Shown piece after piece: positions 1-10,836 of a stretch of DNA of 64,000 nt; position 1 is the first letter of the stretch, and every line of letters begins with the position of its first letter. The notes beneath the pieces were generated by a model, which was not told the DNA's origin, did no database searches, and saw only the letters and a list, made by a program, of their open reading frames with translations. A program made the position numbers and the translations under genes. Source of the stretch: Polycladomyces subterraneus (GTDB taxonomy: Bacteria; Bacillota; Bacilli; Thermoactinomycetales; JIR-001); the NCBI RefSeq assembly GCF_030433435.1, contig NZ_JANRHH010000029.1:124001-188000 (forward strand), given 5' to 3'.

Positions 1-1
1 T

Positions 2-1699
<1,698 letters not shown>

Positions 1700-1707
1700 C
1701 GGTTGCC

Positions 1708-1740
1708 AAGGCCCCTCGCAAGAGGGGCCTTCCGGTTTTT
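1708..1740 (+). terminator. Rho-independent terminator after clpC
   Basis: A perfect 10-bp stem (AAGGCCCCTC / GAGGGGCCTT) with a GCAA tetraloop is followed by CCGGTTTTT. It sits directly behind the clpC stop codon and ends the upstream class III stress operon. Confidence 0.9.
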
Positions 1741-1768
1741 AGACCAACGTGCCGAACCCGAACGATCA

Positions 1769-1777
1769 TGCTATAAT
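1769..1777 (+). promoter_or_regulatory. Extended -10 promoter for radA
   Basis: TGCTATAAT matches a perfect extended -10 (TGn-TATAAT), lying between the clpC terminator and radA. No good -35 hexamer is visible about 17 bases upstream, which is usual for extended -10 promoters. Assignment to SigA is inferred. Confidence 0.5.
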
Positions 1778-1810
1778 GAGAATGAATATCGATAATGGAT
1801 GGGGTCGCCA

Positions 1811-3190
1811 GTGGCAAAGACAAAAAGTAAATTCGCCTGTCAGGAATGCGGGTACATATCGGCCAAATGGATGGGACGCTGCCCCGGATGCGGTGAATGG
1901 AACACCATGGTGGAAGAAAGGGAAACAACCGGATCCCGAGCAGGAAGCTGGGGTGGTGTATCCAGTAAAAAACGGCAGAAAGCTGTTCCAATCACACGGG
2001 TGGAACAGGTGCAACAAACCCGTGCAGACACAGGCATTCGCGAACTAAACCGGGTACTGGGCGGCGGTGTGGTGCCGGGATCGCTCATCCTGGTTGGAGG
2101 CGATCCTGGCATCGGCAAATCTACGTTGTTGTTGCAGGCATCGTTTCAGTTGGCTGTTCGCGGCGTGTTGGTACTCTATGTCTCAGGGGAAGAATCCGCG
2201 GAGCAGACCCGGATGCGTGCTGATCGCCTCGGGGCGTTGGATGAGCGTTTGCTGGTGGCAGCGGAAACGGACCTGACCGCCGTGGAGTCGCTGGTGGAGC
2301 AAGTAGAACCGAAAGTGCTGGTGATCGACTCCATCCAGACGATATACCATCCCGACGTCGGATCGGCCCCCGGTAGTGTCGCGCAAGTGCGGGAATGCAC
2401 CGGACAGTTGATGCGACTCGCCAAAGAACGGGGAGTAACGGTCATCATAGTTGGTCACGTCACTAAAGCGGGGGCGATCGCAGGTCCCCGATTGTTGGAG
2501 CATATGGTGGACGCGGTGCTGTACTTCGAAGGCGAGCGGCATCACACTTATCGCGTGCTACGGGCCGTGAAAAACCGGTTCGGCTCTACCAATGAGATCG
2601 GCGTGTTTGAAATGAAGTCGGAAGGATTGGCCGAAGTATCCAATCCTTCGGAAATGTTTTTGTCCCAGCGTCCTTCCGGTGTGGCCGGTTCGGCCGTAAC
2701 GGCGAGCGTCGAAGGAACACGGCCGATTTTGGTCGAATTGCAAGCGTTGGTGGCACCTACCAGTTTTGCGACCCCCAAACGGATGGCGACCGGTGTGGAC
2801 CACCATCGTGTGGCTATGATTTTGGCCGTGTTGGAAAAAAGGCTGGGCATGTTTCTGCAAAATCAAGATGCATATGTGAATGTGGTGGGAGGCGTGCGCT
2901 TGGATGAACCGGCCGCCGATCTGGCCGTAGCCGTCAGCATCGCTTCCAGTTTTCGCGACCGTCCGACGAGAGCGCGTGACGTCGTCATCGGAGAAGTGGG
3001 TTTGACCGGTGAGGTTCGGGGCGTTTCCCGAATTGAACAACGGGTGGCGGAAGCCCATCAGATGGGCTTTCAACGAGTCATTATCCCGGAGAAAAGCCGG
3101 AAAGGCTGGACGCCGCCGGCGGGGTTGGAAGTGATCGGAGTTTCGACGGTTGAAGAGGCATTGGAAGTCGCGTTGGGAGGGTCGGATTAG
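1811..3190 (+). CDS. radA: DNA repair protein RadA (Sms)
   Basis: RecA-like ATPase/helicase that processes branched recombination intermediates. It has an N-terminal zinc finger (CQECGY...CPGC, residues about 8-25), Walker [10 protein letters not shown] (near 97), the RadA signature [11 protein letters not shown] (near 252) and a C-terminal Lon-like domain. I prefer the GTG at 1811 over the in-frame ATG at 1799: the protein then begins (M)[13 protein letters not shown] like other RadA proteins, and GGATGGGG lies 6 bases upstream as ribosome binding site. The stop overlaps the disA start by one base, so the two are translationally coupled; both are genome-integrity genes. Confidence 0.96.
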   Translation: MAKTKSKFACQECGYISAKWMGRCPGCGEWNTMVEERETTGSRAGSWGGVSSKKRQKAVPITRVEQVQQTRADTGIRELNRVLGGGVVPGSLILVGGDPGIGKSTLLLQASFQLAVRGVLVLYVSGEESAEQTRMRADRLGALDERLLVAAETDLTAVESLVEQVEPKVLVIDSIQTIYHPDVGSAPGSVAQVRECTGQLMRLAKERGVTVIIVGHVTKAGAIAGPRLLEHMVDAVLYFEGERHHTYRVLRAVKNRFGSTNEIGVFEMKSEGLAEVSNPSEMFLSQRPSGVAGSAVTASVEGTRPILVELQALVAPTSFATPKRMATGVDHHRVAMILAVLEKRLGMFLQNQDAYVNVVGGVRLDEPAADLAVAVSIASSFRDRPTRARDVVIGEVGLTGEVRGVSRIEQRVAEAHQMGFQRVIIPEKSRKGWTPPAGLEVIGVSTVEEALEVALGGSD

Positions 3191-4269
3191 TGAGAGAAAA
3201 AAGTGAACGGGATCAATTTGTCAGCCGTGTATTGCGTATGGTCGCTCCGGGAACTCAATTTCGTGAAGGATTGGACAATGTGTTGGGGGCCAAGACCGGG
3301 GCGCTGATCGTGGTGGGTTACGACGACAGCGTACGGGAGATCGTGGATGGCGGATTTCACATCGACAGCCCGTTTTCGGCCGCCTACCTGTATGAGCTGG
3401 CCAAAATGGATGGCGCCATCATTTTAAGTGACGATGGGAAACGCATTTTGTACGCCAACACCCAACTCGTGCCCAGCTCGTCCATCCCTTCGACGGAAAC
3501 GGGGATCCGTCACCGAACGGCCCAACGAACGGCACGGCAGACGAATAAACTGGTCATCGCCATTTCACAGCGGCGAAACGTGATCACGCTGTACCAGGGC
3601 AACTTCCGTTATGCGCTCAAGGATATCGGCGTCATTCTTACCAAAGCCAATCAAGCCATCCAGACGCTGGAGAAGTACAAATCCGTATTGGACCAATCGA
3701 CGACCAACCTAAGTGCATTGGAATTTGAAGAGTTGGTTACGTTAAACGAAGTAGCCATGGTAATCCAGCGGATCGAGATGGTTTTGCGGATCAAGAGCGA
3801 AATCCAGACCTACATCAATGAGCTGGGGACGGAAGGCCGTCTGATCAGCATGCAGATGGAAGAGCTGGTGGCCAATGTTGAAGACGAAGCGTATCGGCTG
3901 ATCAAGGATTATTGTTATGACCCGCGTAAAATCTCGCCGGAAGACGTGTTGAAGGAACTGAAGGAACTGTCTGCGGATGAATTGTTGGAACACGGCAACA
4001 TTGTACGCATTTTGGGATATCCATCGAATATCAATATTCAGGAAGAGGCCGTCTCCCCGCGAGGGTACAGAATCCTGAACAAGATCCCACGTCTTCCCGC
4101 CCCCATTATCCAAAAGCTGATCGACAAATTCGGTTCGTTGCCGCGCGTGATGATGGCGACGATCGAAGAGCTGGACGAAGTGGAGGGAATCGGGGACGTA
4201 CGAGCTCGGGCCATCAAGGAGGGGCTGAAGCGCATTCAGGAGCAGGTCTTTATTGACAGACATATCTAA
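3190..4269 (+). CDS. disA: DNA integrity scanning diadenylate cyclase DisA
   Basis: Makes cyclic di-AMP from two ATP and scans DNA for branched lesions. The N-terminal DAC domain carries the catalytic MDGAIILS (near residue 75) and the [13 protein letters not shown] motif (near 109). A helical spine follows, and the C-terminal helix-hairpin-helix region ([16 protein letters not shown]) binds DNA; 359 aa is the normal length. The start is GTG sharing one base with the radA stop (taGtg), with GGGAGGG upstream. Coupling with radA fits the reported functional link, in which RadA/Sms modulates DisA. Confidence 0.97.
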   Translation: MREKSERDQFVSRVLRMVAPGTQFREGLDNVLGAKTGALIVVGYDDSVREIVDGGFHIDSPFSAAYLYELAKMDGAIILSDDGKRILYANTQLVPSSSIPSTETGIRHRTAQRTARQTNKLVIAISQRRNVITLYQGNFRYALKDIGVILTKANQAIQTLEKYKSVLDQSTTNLSALEFEELVTLNEVAMVIQRIEMVLRIKSEIQTYINELGTEGRLISMQMEELVANVEDEAYRLIKDYCYDPRKISPEDVLKELKELSADELLEHGNIVRILGYPSNINIQEEAVSPRGYRILNKIPRLPAPIIQKLIDKFGSLPRVMMATIEELDEVEGIGDVRARAIKEGLKRIQEQVFIDRHI

Positions 4270-4281
4270 ATAACCTAGAAT
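4253..4281 (+). promoter_or_regulatory. SigA promoter for pssA
   Basis: TTGACA (4253-4258), a 17-base spacer and TAGAAT (4276-4281) form a near-consensus vegetative promoter. The -35 lies inside the end of disA. The resulting leader to pssA is about 85 bases. Confidence 0.75.
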
Positions 4282-4373
4282 GAAACCACAACAAAACCTG
4301 CCAATATGAAGGGAGATGACGTTTTTATCGTTGGCGGAAACGGCATTTTAAAGGATTTGGGGGGTTCCCTTCT

Positions 4374-5078
4374 ATGTTTGCCAGAGCATTGCCCAGCTTT
4401 TTTACCATCGGGAACTTATTTTTAGGAATTATATCGATCATCCTCGCGGTTCAGAGCGAGTGGCAATATGCTGCGATCATGGTCATTATCGGTATGTTGT
4501 TGGATGGTTTGGACGGCCGAGTGGCCCGCATGCTCAACACGCAAAGCGAGTTCGGCAAAGAGCTGGATTCGCTGTCTGATGTCATCTCCTTCGGAGTAGC
4601 CCCCGCTTTAATCATGTATGTAGCGGTATTGAAGGAATACGATATCTGGGGATGGATCATCACCGCGGTGTTCCCCATTTGCGGTGCGTTGCGTTTAGCC
4701 CGATTCAACGTGCAACCGGGGATTCCCGGCTATTTTATTGGTTTGCCGATTACGGCCGCGGGCGGCGTATTGGCGACGATGGCCCTGTACAGCGACCTCG
4801 TTCAGCGTCCGATGTTGGTATTGGGCATGTTGCTGTTGTCGTATTTGATGATCAGTCAAATCAAGTACCCCAACTTTAAAAAAATCGGGATCCCGCGGAG
4901 TTCTGTTTGGATGGCTCCGCTGATGTTGGTTTTAGTCGCAATTATCGCCGTTCGATACCCAGAGCAATTTCCCAAAGTAGTATTTGTACCGCTTGCTCTG
5001 TATGCTTTTTACGGACTGATGAAAAAATCCATCCTGAAGCGGAGAAGAGAGGATTTGGAAGAGCCGGTTGAGGAATAA
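4374..5078 (+). CDS. pssA: CDP-diacylglycerol-serine O-phosphatidyltransferase
   Basis: Integral membrane enzyme that makes phosphatidylserine, the precursor of phosphatidylethanolamine. The CDP-alcohol phosphotransferase signature is complete: DGLDGRVARML...EFGKELDSLSD (residues about 43-68), including the metal-binding aspartates. Several hydrophobic helices run through the rest and the tail is short and charged. The ATG follows GGATTTGGGGGG. A single promoter upstream and a strong terminator downstream make it a monocistronic unit. No psd gene follows here, unlike in many Bacilli. Confidence 0.93.
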   Translation: MFARALPSFFTIGNLFLGIISIILAVQSEWQYAAIMVIIGMLLDGLDGRVARMLNTQSEFGKELDSLSDVISFGVAPALIMYVAVLKEYDIWGWIITAVFPICGALRLARFNVQPGIPGYFIGLPITAAGGVLATMALYSDLVQRPMLVLGMLLLSYLMISQIKYPNFKKIGIPRSSVWMAPLMLVLVAIIAVRYPEQFPKVVFVPLALYAFYGLMKKSILKRRREDLEEPVEE

Positions 5079-5120
5079 CAAAAGGGAAAAGTTCAAAGGG
5101 AATCAGAATGAGGGTGACCA

Positions 5121-5144
5121 TTTTCCTGCGAACTAGCAGGAAAA
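5121..5144 (+). other. Hairpin downstream of pssA
   Basis: TTTTCCTGC / GCAGGAAAA form a perfect 9-bp stem with a 6-base loop, about 55 bases before the pssA terminator. It is A/U-flanked and has no U-tract beyond its own arm; a 3'-end stabilising stem is one possibility. Nothing else is seen between 5079 and 5198. Confidence 0.45.
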
Positions 5145-5198
5145 CGATCGACCCAAAATTGCAAGGAATTCTCTTCACGAAACGTCGTCAGCTGTCTG

Positions 5199-5230
5199 GC
5201 CGCCAAGTGATTACTTGGCGGCTTTTTTTT
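5199..5230 (+). terminator. Rho-independent terminator of pssA
   Basis: A perfect 10-bp stem GCCGCCAAGT / ACTTGGCGGC with a GATT loop runs straight into TTTTTTTT. Confidence 0.95.
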
Positions 5231-5317
5231 ATCGGTTGTGATGGTTTTGCAACCTTTTTTGAGGAAAACGCGTTGATTATAATACACACAGCTCTATGAT
5301 ATTTTTGAATAATAGAA

Positions 5318-5342
5318 AAAAGTTGGATCCCTTTGGGCCAGC
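5318..5342 (-). terminator. Possible terminator of the minus-strand gene 5347-5742
   Basis: Read on the minus strand, TGGCCC-AAA-GGGATCCA (imperfect stem) is followed by ACTTTTTTC, just after the stop codon of the minus-strand gene. The stem is short with a mismatch, hence modest confidence. Confidence 0.45.
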
Positions 5343-5346
5343 CACA

Positions 5347-5742
5347 TTATCGCAGGTTGAACACCCCCAGTGTGGACAGCTTGTCCGCCTCCTGGTCCAC
5401 GATCTCATCCAAGGGCAATTCCAGCAGATTGCACAGGGCGGTGAAATAGAATAGGTGTTTTCCCATCTCCGCTTTGACCACATCTTGACAATGGTCGCAC
5501 AAGTAGCCGGATAAATGTGTCTTGAATCTGTCCTTCAATTCAGAAATCGAAGCCTCATAGTCCAATGGCTGTCGAGCGGCGTGGACTTCGATGCATCCGC
5601 ATTCCGTTACGGCCTTCATCAGCGCGCGGTTGACGCGTGAGGTGGAATCCTGGAATTTGGAGGTCACATCGAGAAAACTGCGGTGGCGCAACAATAGGTC
5701 CGACACCTGCATTTGAAACGAGGTCAGGCGGCTGTCGCCCAT
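5347..5742 (-). CDS. Conserved small protein, MazG-like all-alpha fold suspected
   Basis: A 131-residue cytoplasmic protein of unknown function. It looks largely alpha-helical, with the segment CGCIEVHAARQPLDYE, a CDHC pair, and a C-terminal EMGKHLFYFTALCNLLELPLDEIV. The last stretch resembles the helices of MazG-type NTP pyrophosphohydrolases; I recall similar Firmicutes proteins, but the metal-binding ExxE motifs are not clear, so no activity is claimed. The ATG at 5742 is chosen because GAGGTG sits 6-8 bases upstream; an in-frame GTG at 5751 overlaps that site. It has its own divergent promoter facing carD and stands alone in opposite orientation to its neighbours. Confidence 0.75.
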   Translation of the reverse strand: MGDSRLTSFQMQVSDLLLRHRSFLDVTSKFQDSTSRVNRALMKAVTECGCIEVHAARQPLDYEASISELKDRFKTHLSGYLCDHCQDVVKAEMGKHLFYFTALCNLLELPLDEIVDQEADKLSTLGVFNLR

Positions 5743-5813
5743 CGTTTTCACCTCTTTCGTTGAGCTTGGATATGTCGGATGGATCAGGCAACGTTTGGAA
5801 AATGTCTATGCCC

Positions 5814-5843
5814 ATTATAGCCGTCAGGGAAACGAGGTGTCAA
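5814..5843 (-). promoter_or_regulatory. SigA promoter for the minus-strand gene 5347-5742
   Basis: On the minus strand TTGACA (5843-5838), an 18-base spacer and a perfect TATAAT (5819-5814) precede the small MazG-like gene by about 70 bases. Confidence 0.75.
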
Positions 5844-5878
5844 TTTGTTCAAACAAGGCATTTACGTCAAAAAATCTA

Positions 5879-5908
5879 TTGACGCTAATTTGTCAGGTAT
5901 GATAATAT
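5879..5908 (+). promoter_or_regulatory. carD promoter P1
   Basis: TTGACG (5879-5884) and TAATAT (5903-5908), spacer 18, with an extended TG one base upstream of the -10. It diverges from the minus-strand promoter at 5814-5843, leaving only about 35 bases between the two -35 elements. Confidence 0.6.
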
Positions 5909-5924
5909 AATGATTTTAAATTTG

Positions 5925-5953
5925 TTGACATATCTCCAGGCATGTGATATCTT
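5925..5953 (+). promoter_or_regulatory. carD promoter P2
   Basis: TTGACA (5925-5930), a 17-base spacer and TATCTT (5948-5953). It is a second vegetative-type promoter 34 bases before the carD start codon. Confidence 0.55.
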
Positions 5954-5986
5954 GGAAATAGATATTGCCCTTTGGAGGTGGGTTGA

Positions 5987-6484
5987 TTGTTCAACATCGG
6001 CGACAAGGTGGTATATCCGATGCATGGCGCAGGCGTCATCGAATCAATCGAAGAGAAAGAGATTCTCGGTGAACGCAAGAAGTACTATGTCATGCGTATG
6101 CCGATCGGGGAAATGAAAGTGATGATCCCGATGAACAATGTGCAAAGTATTGGATTGCGCGAAGTGGTGGATGAGGAGACCGTTGAGCGTGTCATCGCTC
6201 GGTTGCGCAATCGGGACAAGGGTTTGACGGCCAATTGGAATCGCCGATATCGCGCCAATATGGACAAGATGAAAAGCGGGGACATCTACGAAGTGGCAGA
6301 CGTCGTCAGAAGCTTGATGCTCAGAGATCACGAAAAAGGATTATCCACCGGTGAACGCAAGATGTTGGACAATGCCCGCCAGATATTGATCAGCGAATTG
6401 GTTTTGGCCAAAGGAATGAGTGAAGAACAAGCTTTCTCTTTGCTTGATGAATTGGTTTGTTCAACCGAAAATGCCTCCGGCTGA
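5987..6484 (+). CDS. carD: CarD/CdnL-family RNA polymerase-binding regulator
   Basis: CarD_CdnL_TRCF family factor that binds the RNAP beta subunit and stabilises open complexes, notably at rRNA promoters. The N-terminal RNAP-interaction domain is clear (FNIGDKVVYPMHGAGVIESIEEKEI, then YYVMRMPIGEMKVMIP; residues 1-55). The C-terminal helical domain is RYRANMDKMKSGDIYEVADVVRSL...ARQILISELVLAKG. The start is TTG, fixed by GGAGGTG 7 bases upstream. Two SigA-type promoters precede it. In Bacillales this gene lies between disA and yacL, as here. Confidence 0.94.
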   Translation: MFNIGDKVVYPMHGAGVIESIEEKEILGERKKYYVMRMPIGEMKVMIPMNNVQSIGLREVVDEETVERVIARLRNRDKGLTANWNRRYRANMDKMKSGDIYEVADVVRSLMLRDHEKGLSTGERKMLDNARQILISELVLAKGMSEEQAFSLLDELVCSTENASG

Positions 6485-6567
6485 AAGGTTCACAATAAAA
6501 TCCCAGGAACCGGGTTTTCATTTCGAAGGATTGTCTATAATGGGTAATAAGAAGGAGGTGAAGCCCC

Positions 6568-7656
6568 ATGTTGAAGCGATTTGTGCATCTCGCCTTTGCA
6601 TTGACCGGCGCAACGTTGGGGTACACGTTGGGTCCCGCGCTGTTTGCGATGCTTCGCCAATCCCCCCTGAATTTCGGCGACGTACCCGCACCACATTACA
6701 TCGGAGCCGTTTTGGGGGCGCTCCTCCTGTATCTGTCGGCGATATGGCTTTCAACCAATGTCGTGCAATGGATCAAATGGAGCGAGGAACGGTTGGTGAA
6801 AATACCGGCCGCAGACATCCTGTTCGGTGCCTTGGGTCTCATCTTCGGACTGATCGTCGCATTTTTGATCGAACCACCATTGTCCAAACTGCCCATTCCT
6901 GGGATTTCGTCGATCCTTCCGTTTTTAGTATCCGGGTTGTTGGGTTATCTGGGGTTCCGAGTCGGTTACAAGAAGCGCGATGAACTCTTATCCATTTTTA
7001 CGATGGGTCGCCAAGGCAAGGATCAAAAGAAAAAAGAATCGCGGGATATTGAACATAAAATCTTGGATACCAGTGTGATCATCGATGGTCGCATCTTTGA
7101 CATTTGCCGCACCGGTTTTCTGGAAGGAACATTGGTAATCCCCAGCTTCGTGCTGGAGGAGTTGCAACATATAGCGGATTCTTCGGACGTGCTGAAGCGG
7201 AACCGCGGTCGTCGCGGTCTGGACATATTGAACAAGATCCAAAAGGAACTTCGTATGGAAGTGCTGATCTACGAGGGCGATTTTGACGAAGTGTCCGAAG
7301 TGGACAGCAAACTGGTCAAGCTGGCCAAGGTGTTGTCGGGGAAAGTGGTTACCAACGACTTCAATCTGAATAAAGTGTGCGAATTGCAGGGCGTAAAGGT
7401 GTTGAACATCAACGATCTGGCCAATGCGGTCAAACCGGTTGTCTTGCCGGGAGAAGAGATCAACGTTCAGGTGATCAAGGACGGAAAAGAGCATGGACAA
7501 GGTGTCGCCTATCTGGATGACGGCACGATGATCGTCATCGAAGGCGGCCGCGAGTACATCGGTGAACGGATTGACGTCCTGGTGACCAGTGTCTTGCAAA
7601 CGTCCGCCGGTCGGATGATTTTTGCCAAGCCGAAACTGCTGGAACGTGCGCTATAA
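6568..7656 (+). CDS. yacL: Membrane-anchored PIN/TRAM domain protein (YacL)
   Basis: Putative membrane-tethered RNase. Residues 1-135 hold four hydrophobic helices. A PIN domain follows from about 150, with the acidic residues in LDTSVIIDGRIFDI, LEELQHIADS and VVTNDFNLNKV placed as in PIN nucleases. A C-terminal TRAM domain (about 300-355, GQGVAYLDDGTMIVIEGG) should bind RNA. The length of 362 aa is normal for YacL. AAGGAGGTGAAG precedes the ATG. A TATAAT at 6536-6541 without a clear -35 may add a promoter. The substrate is unknown for this family. Confidence 0.92.
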   Translation: MLKRFVHLAFALTGATLGYTLGPALFAMLRQSPLNFGDVPAPHYIGAVLGALLLYLSAIWLSTNVVQWIKWSEERLVKIPAADILFGALGLIFGLIVAFLIEPPLSKLPIPGISSILPFLVSGLLGYLGFRVGYKKRDELLSIFTMGRQGKDQKKKESRDIEHKILDTSVIIDGRIFDICRTGFLEGTLVIPSFVLEELQHIADSSDVLKRNRGRRGLDILNKIQKELRMEVLIYEGDFDEVSEVDSKLVKLAKVLSGKVVTNDFNLNKVCELQGVKVLNINDLANAVKPVVLPGEEINVQVIKDGKEHGQGVAYLDDGTMIVIEGGREYIGERIDVLVTSVLQTSAGRMIFAKPKLLERAL

Positions 7657-7682
7657 TAAAAGCGGATCAATGGAGGGTGACC

Positions 7683-7717
7683 GCATCGCCCGCGGTGAAA
7701 CAACCGCCGGGCGATGC
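7683..7717 (+). other. Strong hairpin in the ispD leader
   Basis: GCATCGCCCG-CGGT pairs with ACCG-C-CGGGCGATGC: 14 base pairs with a single bulged C around a 6-base loop. No U-tract follows, so it is not a normal terminator. It ends about 25 bases before the ispD start and just ahead of its ribosome binding site (GAAGGGGGA). Confidence 0.7.
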
Positions 7718-7741
7718 TGTGTCTGAAGGGGGATTTTTGGT

Positions 7742-8431
7742 TTGAGCGTAGGCGTCATCATCCCGGCTGCCGGACGGGGAAAGCGGATGGGAACCAAAGA
7801 GAGCAAACAATTTCTCCCGTTGGGGGACAAGCCCGTACTTATTCATACGTTGATGGTCTTTGAAACCCATCCGGAAGTGGATGAGATCGTCGTGGTGGTC
7901 GGTGCCGAAGAAGTGCAGCGCGTCGAGGAGATGGTTGCGCAGTACGGCTTGGAAAAAATCAGTGCGGTTGCGATCGGTGGACAAGAACGGCAGGATAGCG
8001 TACGATCAGGACTGGAGCATTTGCAAACCGAATGGGTGCTGGTACACGATGCCGCTCGTCCGTTTGTCACGCACGGGCACATCACGGAGCTGCTAAAAGT
8101 GGTTCGCCTGCACGGAGCGGCCATTTTGGCCGTGCCGGTCAAGGATACGATCAAACAGGTGGACCCCGCCGGCATCGTGGAACGCACACCGGATCGCCAA
8201 TCGTTGTGGGCGGTGCAGACCCCCCAAGCTTTTCGCCGTTCTCTGTTGGTACAGGCCCATCAGCGGGCGTTGGAACAGGGGATGACAGGAACGGACGATG
8301 CGATGCTGGTGGAAGAGTTGGGGATCGACGTCCGGGTAGTGATGGGGGATTATCAGAACATCAAGTTGACCACGCCCGAAGATCTGGCGATTGCGGAAGC
8401 GATCAGGAAAATGAGGGGTACAGAAAGATGA
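7742..8431 (+). CDS. ispD: 2-C-methyl-D-erythritol 4-phosphate cytidylyltransferase
   Basis: Third step of the MEP isoprenoid pathway (CTP + MEP to CDP-ME). The glycine-rich nucleotide-binding loop [11 protein letters not shown] (residues 5-15), the VHDAARPFV motif (near 100) and the C-terminal [10 protein letters not shown] are diagnostic; 229 aa is typical. The start codon is TTG with GAAGGGGGA about 10 bases upstream. It overlaps ispF by ATGA, so the two MEP-pathway enzymes are co-translated. Confidence 0.96.
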   Translation: MSVGVIIPAAGRGKRMGTKESKQFLPLGDKPVLIHTLMVFETHPEVDEIVVVVGAEEVQRVEEMVAQYGLEKISAVAIGGQERQDSVRSGLEHLQTEWVLVHDAARPFVTHGHITELLKVVRLHGAAILAVPVKDTIKQVDPAGIVERTPDRQSLWAVQTPQAFRRSLLVQAHQRALEQGMTGTDDAMLVEELGIDVRVVMGDYQNIKLTTPEDLAIAEAIRKMRGTER

Positions 8432-8910
8432 TTCGCATCGGACAAGGTTTTGATGTGCATCAATTGGTTGAAGGACGTCCGTTGATCATCGGGGGTGTGC
8501 GGATTCCACATCCGCTGGGATTGTTGGGCCATTCCGACGCCGACGTGCTGTTGCACGCCATCACCGATGCGGTGTTGGGTGCGCTCGGCGAGGGGGATAT
8601 CGGTAAGCATTTCCCGGACACAGACCCGACTTACAAGGATGCGGACAGTTCGGTGTTGCTACGCGACGTGTGGAAACTGGCCAAGGAAAAAGGGTATGTG
8701 CTGGGAAACGTGGATGCCACGATCATCGCTCAAGCGCCGAAAATGGCACCGCACATCCCGGCCATGCGCGAACGGGTGGCGACCCTGTTGGAGGCGGACG
8801 CGAATCAGGTGAACATCAAAGCGACCACCACCGAACGGCTCGGTTTCACCGGTCGGGGGGAAGGGATCGCGGCAATGGCTGTTGTCTGTCTGATCGCGCG
8901 CCAAGGATGA
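8428..8910 (+). CDS. ispF: 2-C-methyl-D-erythritol 2,4-cyclodiphosphate synthase
   Basis: Cyclises CDP-ME-2-phosphate in the MEP pathway. Metal ligands lie in GFDVH (residues 7-11) and in [15 protein letters not shown]. The substrate-binding tail [18 protein letters not shown] is intact, and 160 aa is the family length. The ATG is inside the ispD stop (ATGA overlap), fixing the start although the frame stays open far upstream. Confidence 0.96.
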   Translation: MIRIGQGFDVHQLVEGRPLIIGGVRIPHPLGLLGHSDADVLLHAITDAVLGALGEGDIGKHFPDTDPTYKDADSSVLLRDVWKLAKEKGYVLGNVDATIIAQAPKMAPHIPAMRERVATLLEADANQVNIKATTTERLGFTGRGEGIAAMAVVCLIARQG

Positions 8911-8943
8911 ACGGGATAGGAGAGCAGGAGGGAGTGGATCGAG

Positions 8944-10410
8944 ATGGCAAAAACGGTACGCACGCGTTACGCGCCCAGCCCGACGGGCCATTTGCACATC
9001 GGTGGGGCGCGAACGGCTCTGTTCAGTTATTTATATGCGAAAAAACACGGTGGTTCCTTTATCGTTCGCATTGAGGACACCGATGTGGAACGGAACGTGG
9101 CCGACGCCGAGGAAAAACAGTTGGCGGGATTGAAATGGCTCGGTATTGACTGGGATGAGAGTGTCGACGTGGGGGGACCTTACGGCCCATACCGCTCGAT
9201 GGAACGGTTGGACATCTACAAGCGGTATCTGGATAAGCTGTTGGAGGAAGGGCACGCCTATCCCTGCTACTGCACACCGGAGGAGCTTGAGCGGGATCGG
9301 GAAGCTCAGCTGGCCCGCGGCGTCGCACCCAAATACTCCGGCCGTTGCCGTCATCTCACGCCGGAAGAACGAGCCAAACTGGAAGCGGAAGGGCGTAAGC
9401 CCAGTATTCGTTTCCGCGTACCCGAAGGGCGCACGATCACCGTGGAGGATGAAGTGCGCGGCAGGGTGCAATTTGAATCTGACGGGATCGGAGATTTTAT
9501 CCTGGTGCGTCCTGACGGGCGGCCAACCTACAACTTCGCCGTGACTGTGGATGACGCGCTGATGGAGATTACCCATGTGGTACGGGGAGAGGAGCACTTG
9601 TCCAACACGCCACGGCAGATTTTGTTGTATGAGGCGATGGGCTTCACACCTCCGAAATTCGCTCACGTGTCGCTGATCCTCAATCCGGAAGGCAAGAAGA
9701 TGAGCAAACGGGACGAGTCGATCATTCAGTTTATCGACCAATACCGCGAACTGGGCTATTTGCCCGAAGCCCTGATTAACTTCATCGTTTTGCTCGGTTG
9801 GGCTCCGGAAGGGGAAGAAGAGATTTTCAGCAAGGAAGAGCTGATTGAGCGCTTTTCCCTGGATCGTGTCTCCAAAGCGCCAGCTGTGTTTGATACCGGC
9901 AAACTAAAATGGATGAACAATCATTACATCAAACAGGCGCCGGTTGAACGAATCACGGAGCTGGCCCTGCCGCACCTGGAAAAAGCCGGGCGCATCACCT
10001 TGCCGCTCGACGAGGAAAAACGGGCGTGGGTAACGCGGTTGGTCGGATTGTATCAGGAACAGTTGGACTACGTGGCGCAAATCGTGGAATTGTCGGAGAT
10101 GTTCTTCCGCTCCGAGGTAACGTATTCCGATGAGGCCAAAGAAGTGCTCGCCCAAGAACACGTTCCGGAAGTGGTCGAAGCGTTCCTGAAACAGTTGGGG
10201 GATGTAGACGCGATGACGCCGGACGACATCAAGGCGATGCTGAAACAAGTGCAAAAAGAGACGGGTTATAAAGGGAAGCAGCTGTTCATGCCGATCCGTG
10301 CCGCGGTGACAGGAGAAGTGCACGGCCCGGATCTGCGAGAAACCTTGTCGCTGCTCGGTCCGGAAACGGTTCGCACCCGTCTGCAACACTTCATGGAAAA
10401 TCGGATATGA
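8944..10410 (+). CDS. gltX: Glutamyl-tRNA synthetase
   Basis: Charges tRNA-Glu, and in bacteria lacking GlnRS also tRNA-Gln for later amidation. Class I synthetase: the HIGH signature appears as [12 protein letters not shown] (residues 11-22) and the KMSKS signature as KMSKRDES (near 253). The cysteine cluster CYCTPEEL...GRCRHL may hold zinc. Length 488 aa. GGAGGGAG lies upstream of the ATG. In Bacilli the order ispF-gltX-cysE-cysS is conserved. Confidence 0.97.
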   Translation: MAKTVRTRYAPSPTGHLHIGGARTALFSYLYAKKHGGSFIVRIEDTDVERNVADAEEKQLAGLKWLGIDWDESVDVGGPYGPYRSMERLDIYKRYLDKLLEEGHAYPCYCTPEELERDREAQLARGVAPKYSGRCRHLTPEERAKLEAEGRKPSIRFRVPEGRTITVEDEVRGRVQFESDGIGDFILVRPDGRPTYNFAVTVDDALMEITHVVRGEEHLSNTPRQILLYEAMGFTPPKFAHVSLILNPEGKKMSKRDESIIQFIDQYRELGYLPEALINFIVLLGWAPEGEEEIFSKEELIERFSLDRVSKAPAVFDTGKLKWMNNHYIKQAPVERITELALPHLEKAGRITLPLDEEKRAWVTRLVGLYQEQLDYVAQIVELSEMFFRSEVTYSDEAKEVLAQEHVPEVVEAFLKQLGDVDAMTPDDIKAMLKQVQKETGYKGKQLFMPIRAAVTGEVHGPDLRETLSLLGPETVRTRLQHFMENRI

Positions 10411-10556
10411 TAATGAAAAGCAGGTTGCTTTTTCTGATCGCAGGACAGGTTTTCTTTCACTCGTCAGTGGGACCACTCTGTGTTAAACTAAACACGAATA
10501 GGCCATCATCAGCTTCTTAAGGATATGAAAAGGGTTCCATCCAGGAAAATGATGAT

Positions 10557-10817
10557 AATAAAAGCGATGAACGGGAGAGTACCGCGATGTCTGGTTCGCT
10601 CCAGAGAGGGACGCCGAGGCTGGAAGCGTCCTGCGAACAGCGCGCGGGAAATGCACCCGTGAGCTGTTGCCTGAAACTCGATCTGAGAGGAGTAGGCGCG
10701 ACCGGCTTTCCGCCGTTAACGGACCAGAGGGGGATGAATCCCGGTCGGGATTCGTCCAAGCAGAGTGGAACCGCGGAAAAACACCGTCTCTGCAGCGCAT
10801 GCTGCGGAGACTTTTTT
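10557..10817 (+). promoter_or_regulatory. T-box leader, tRNA-Cys responsive, controlling cysE-cysS
   Basis: All main T-box elements are visible. Stem I has the AGTA (10578-10581) and GAA (10648-10650) of the specifier-loop S-turn, followed by A and the specifier TGC (10652-10654), a cysteine codon, then A. The T-box sequence AGAGTGGAACCGCGG is at 10762-10776, and the terminator GTCTCTGCAGC / GCTGCGGAGAC plus TTTTTT at 10786-10817. Uncharged tRNA-Cys is expected to pair with the specifier and the TGGA bulge and allow read-through. The Cys specifier fits the downstream cysE and cysS. The promoter upstream is not clear; TAAACT near 10485 and GATAAT near 10552 are weak options. Confidence 0.93.
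10786..10817 (+). terminator. T-box-controlled terminator
   Basis: An 11-bp stem GTCTCTGCAGC / GCTGCGGAGAC (one G.U) with a GCAT loop and six U residues, 19 bases before the cysE start. It forms the off state of the T-box. Confidence 0.9.
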
Positions 10818-10836
10818 ATTTAGGGGGTGGAACAAG

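Noticed and set aside
5278-5283. TATAAT as a + strand promoter
   Set aside because: No -35 at a usable distance and no + strand gene downstream until carD, which has closer promoters.
7717-7727. GTGTCTGAAGG near ispD as a repeat end
   Set aside because: Only the 7-base core matches and no TAG tetramer or partner end is nearby; a chance match.
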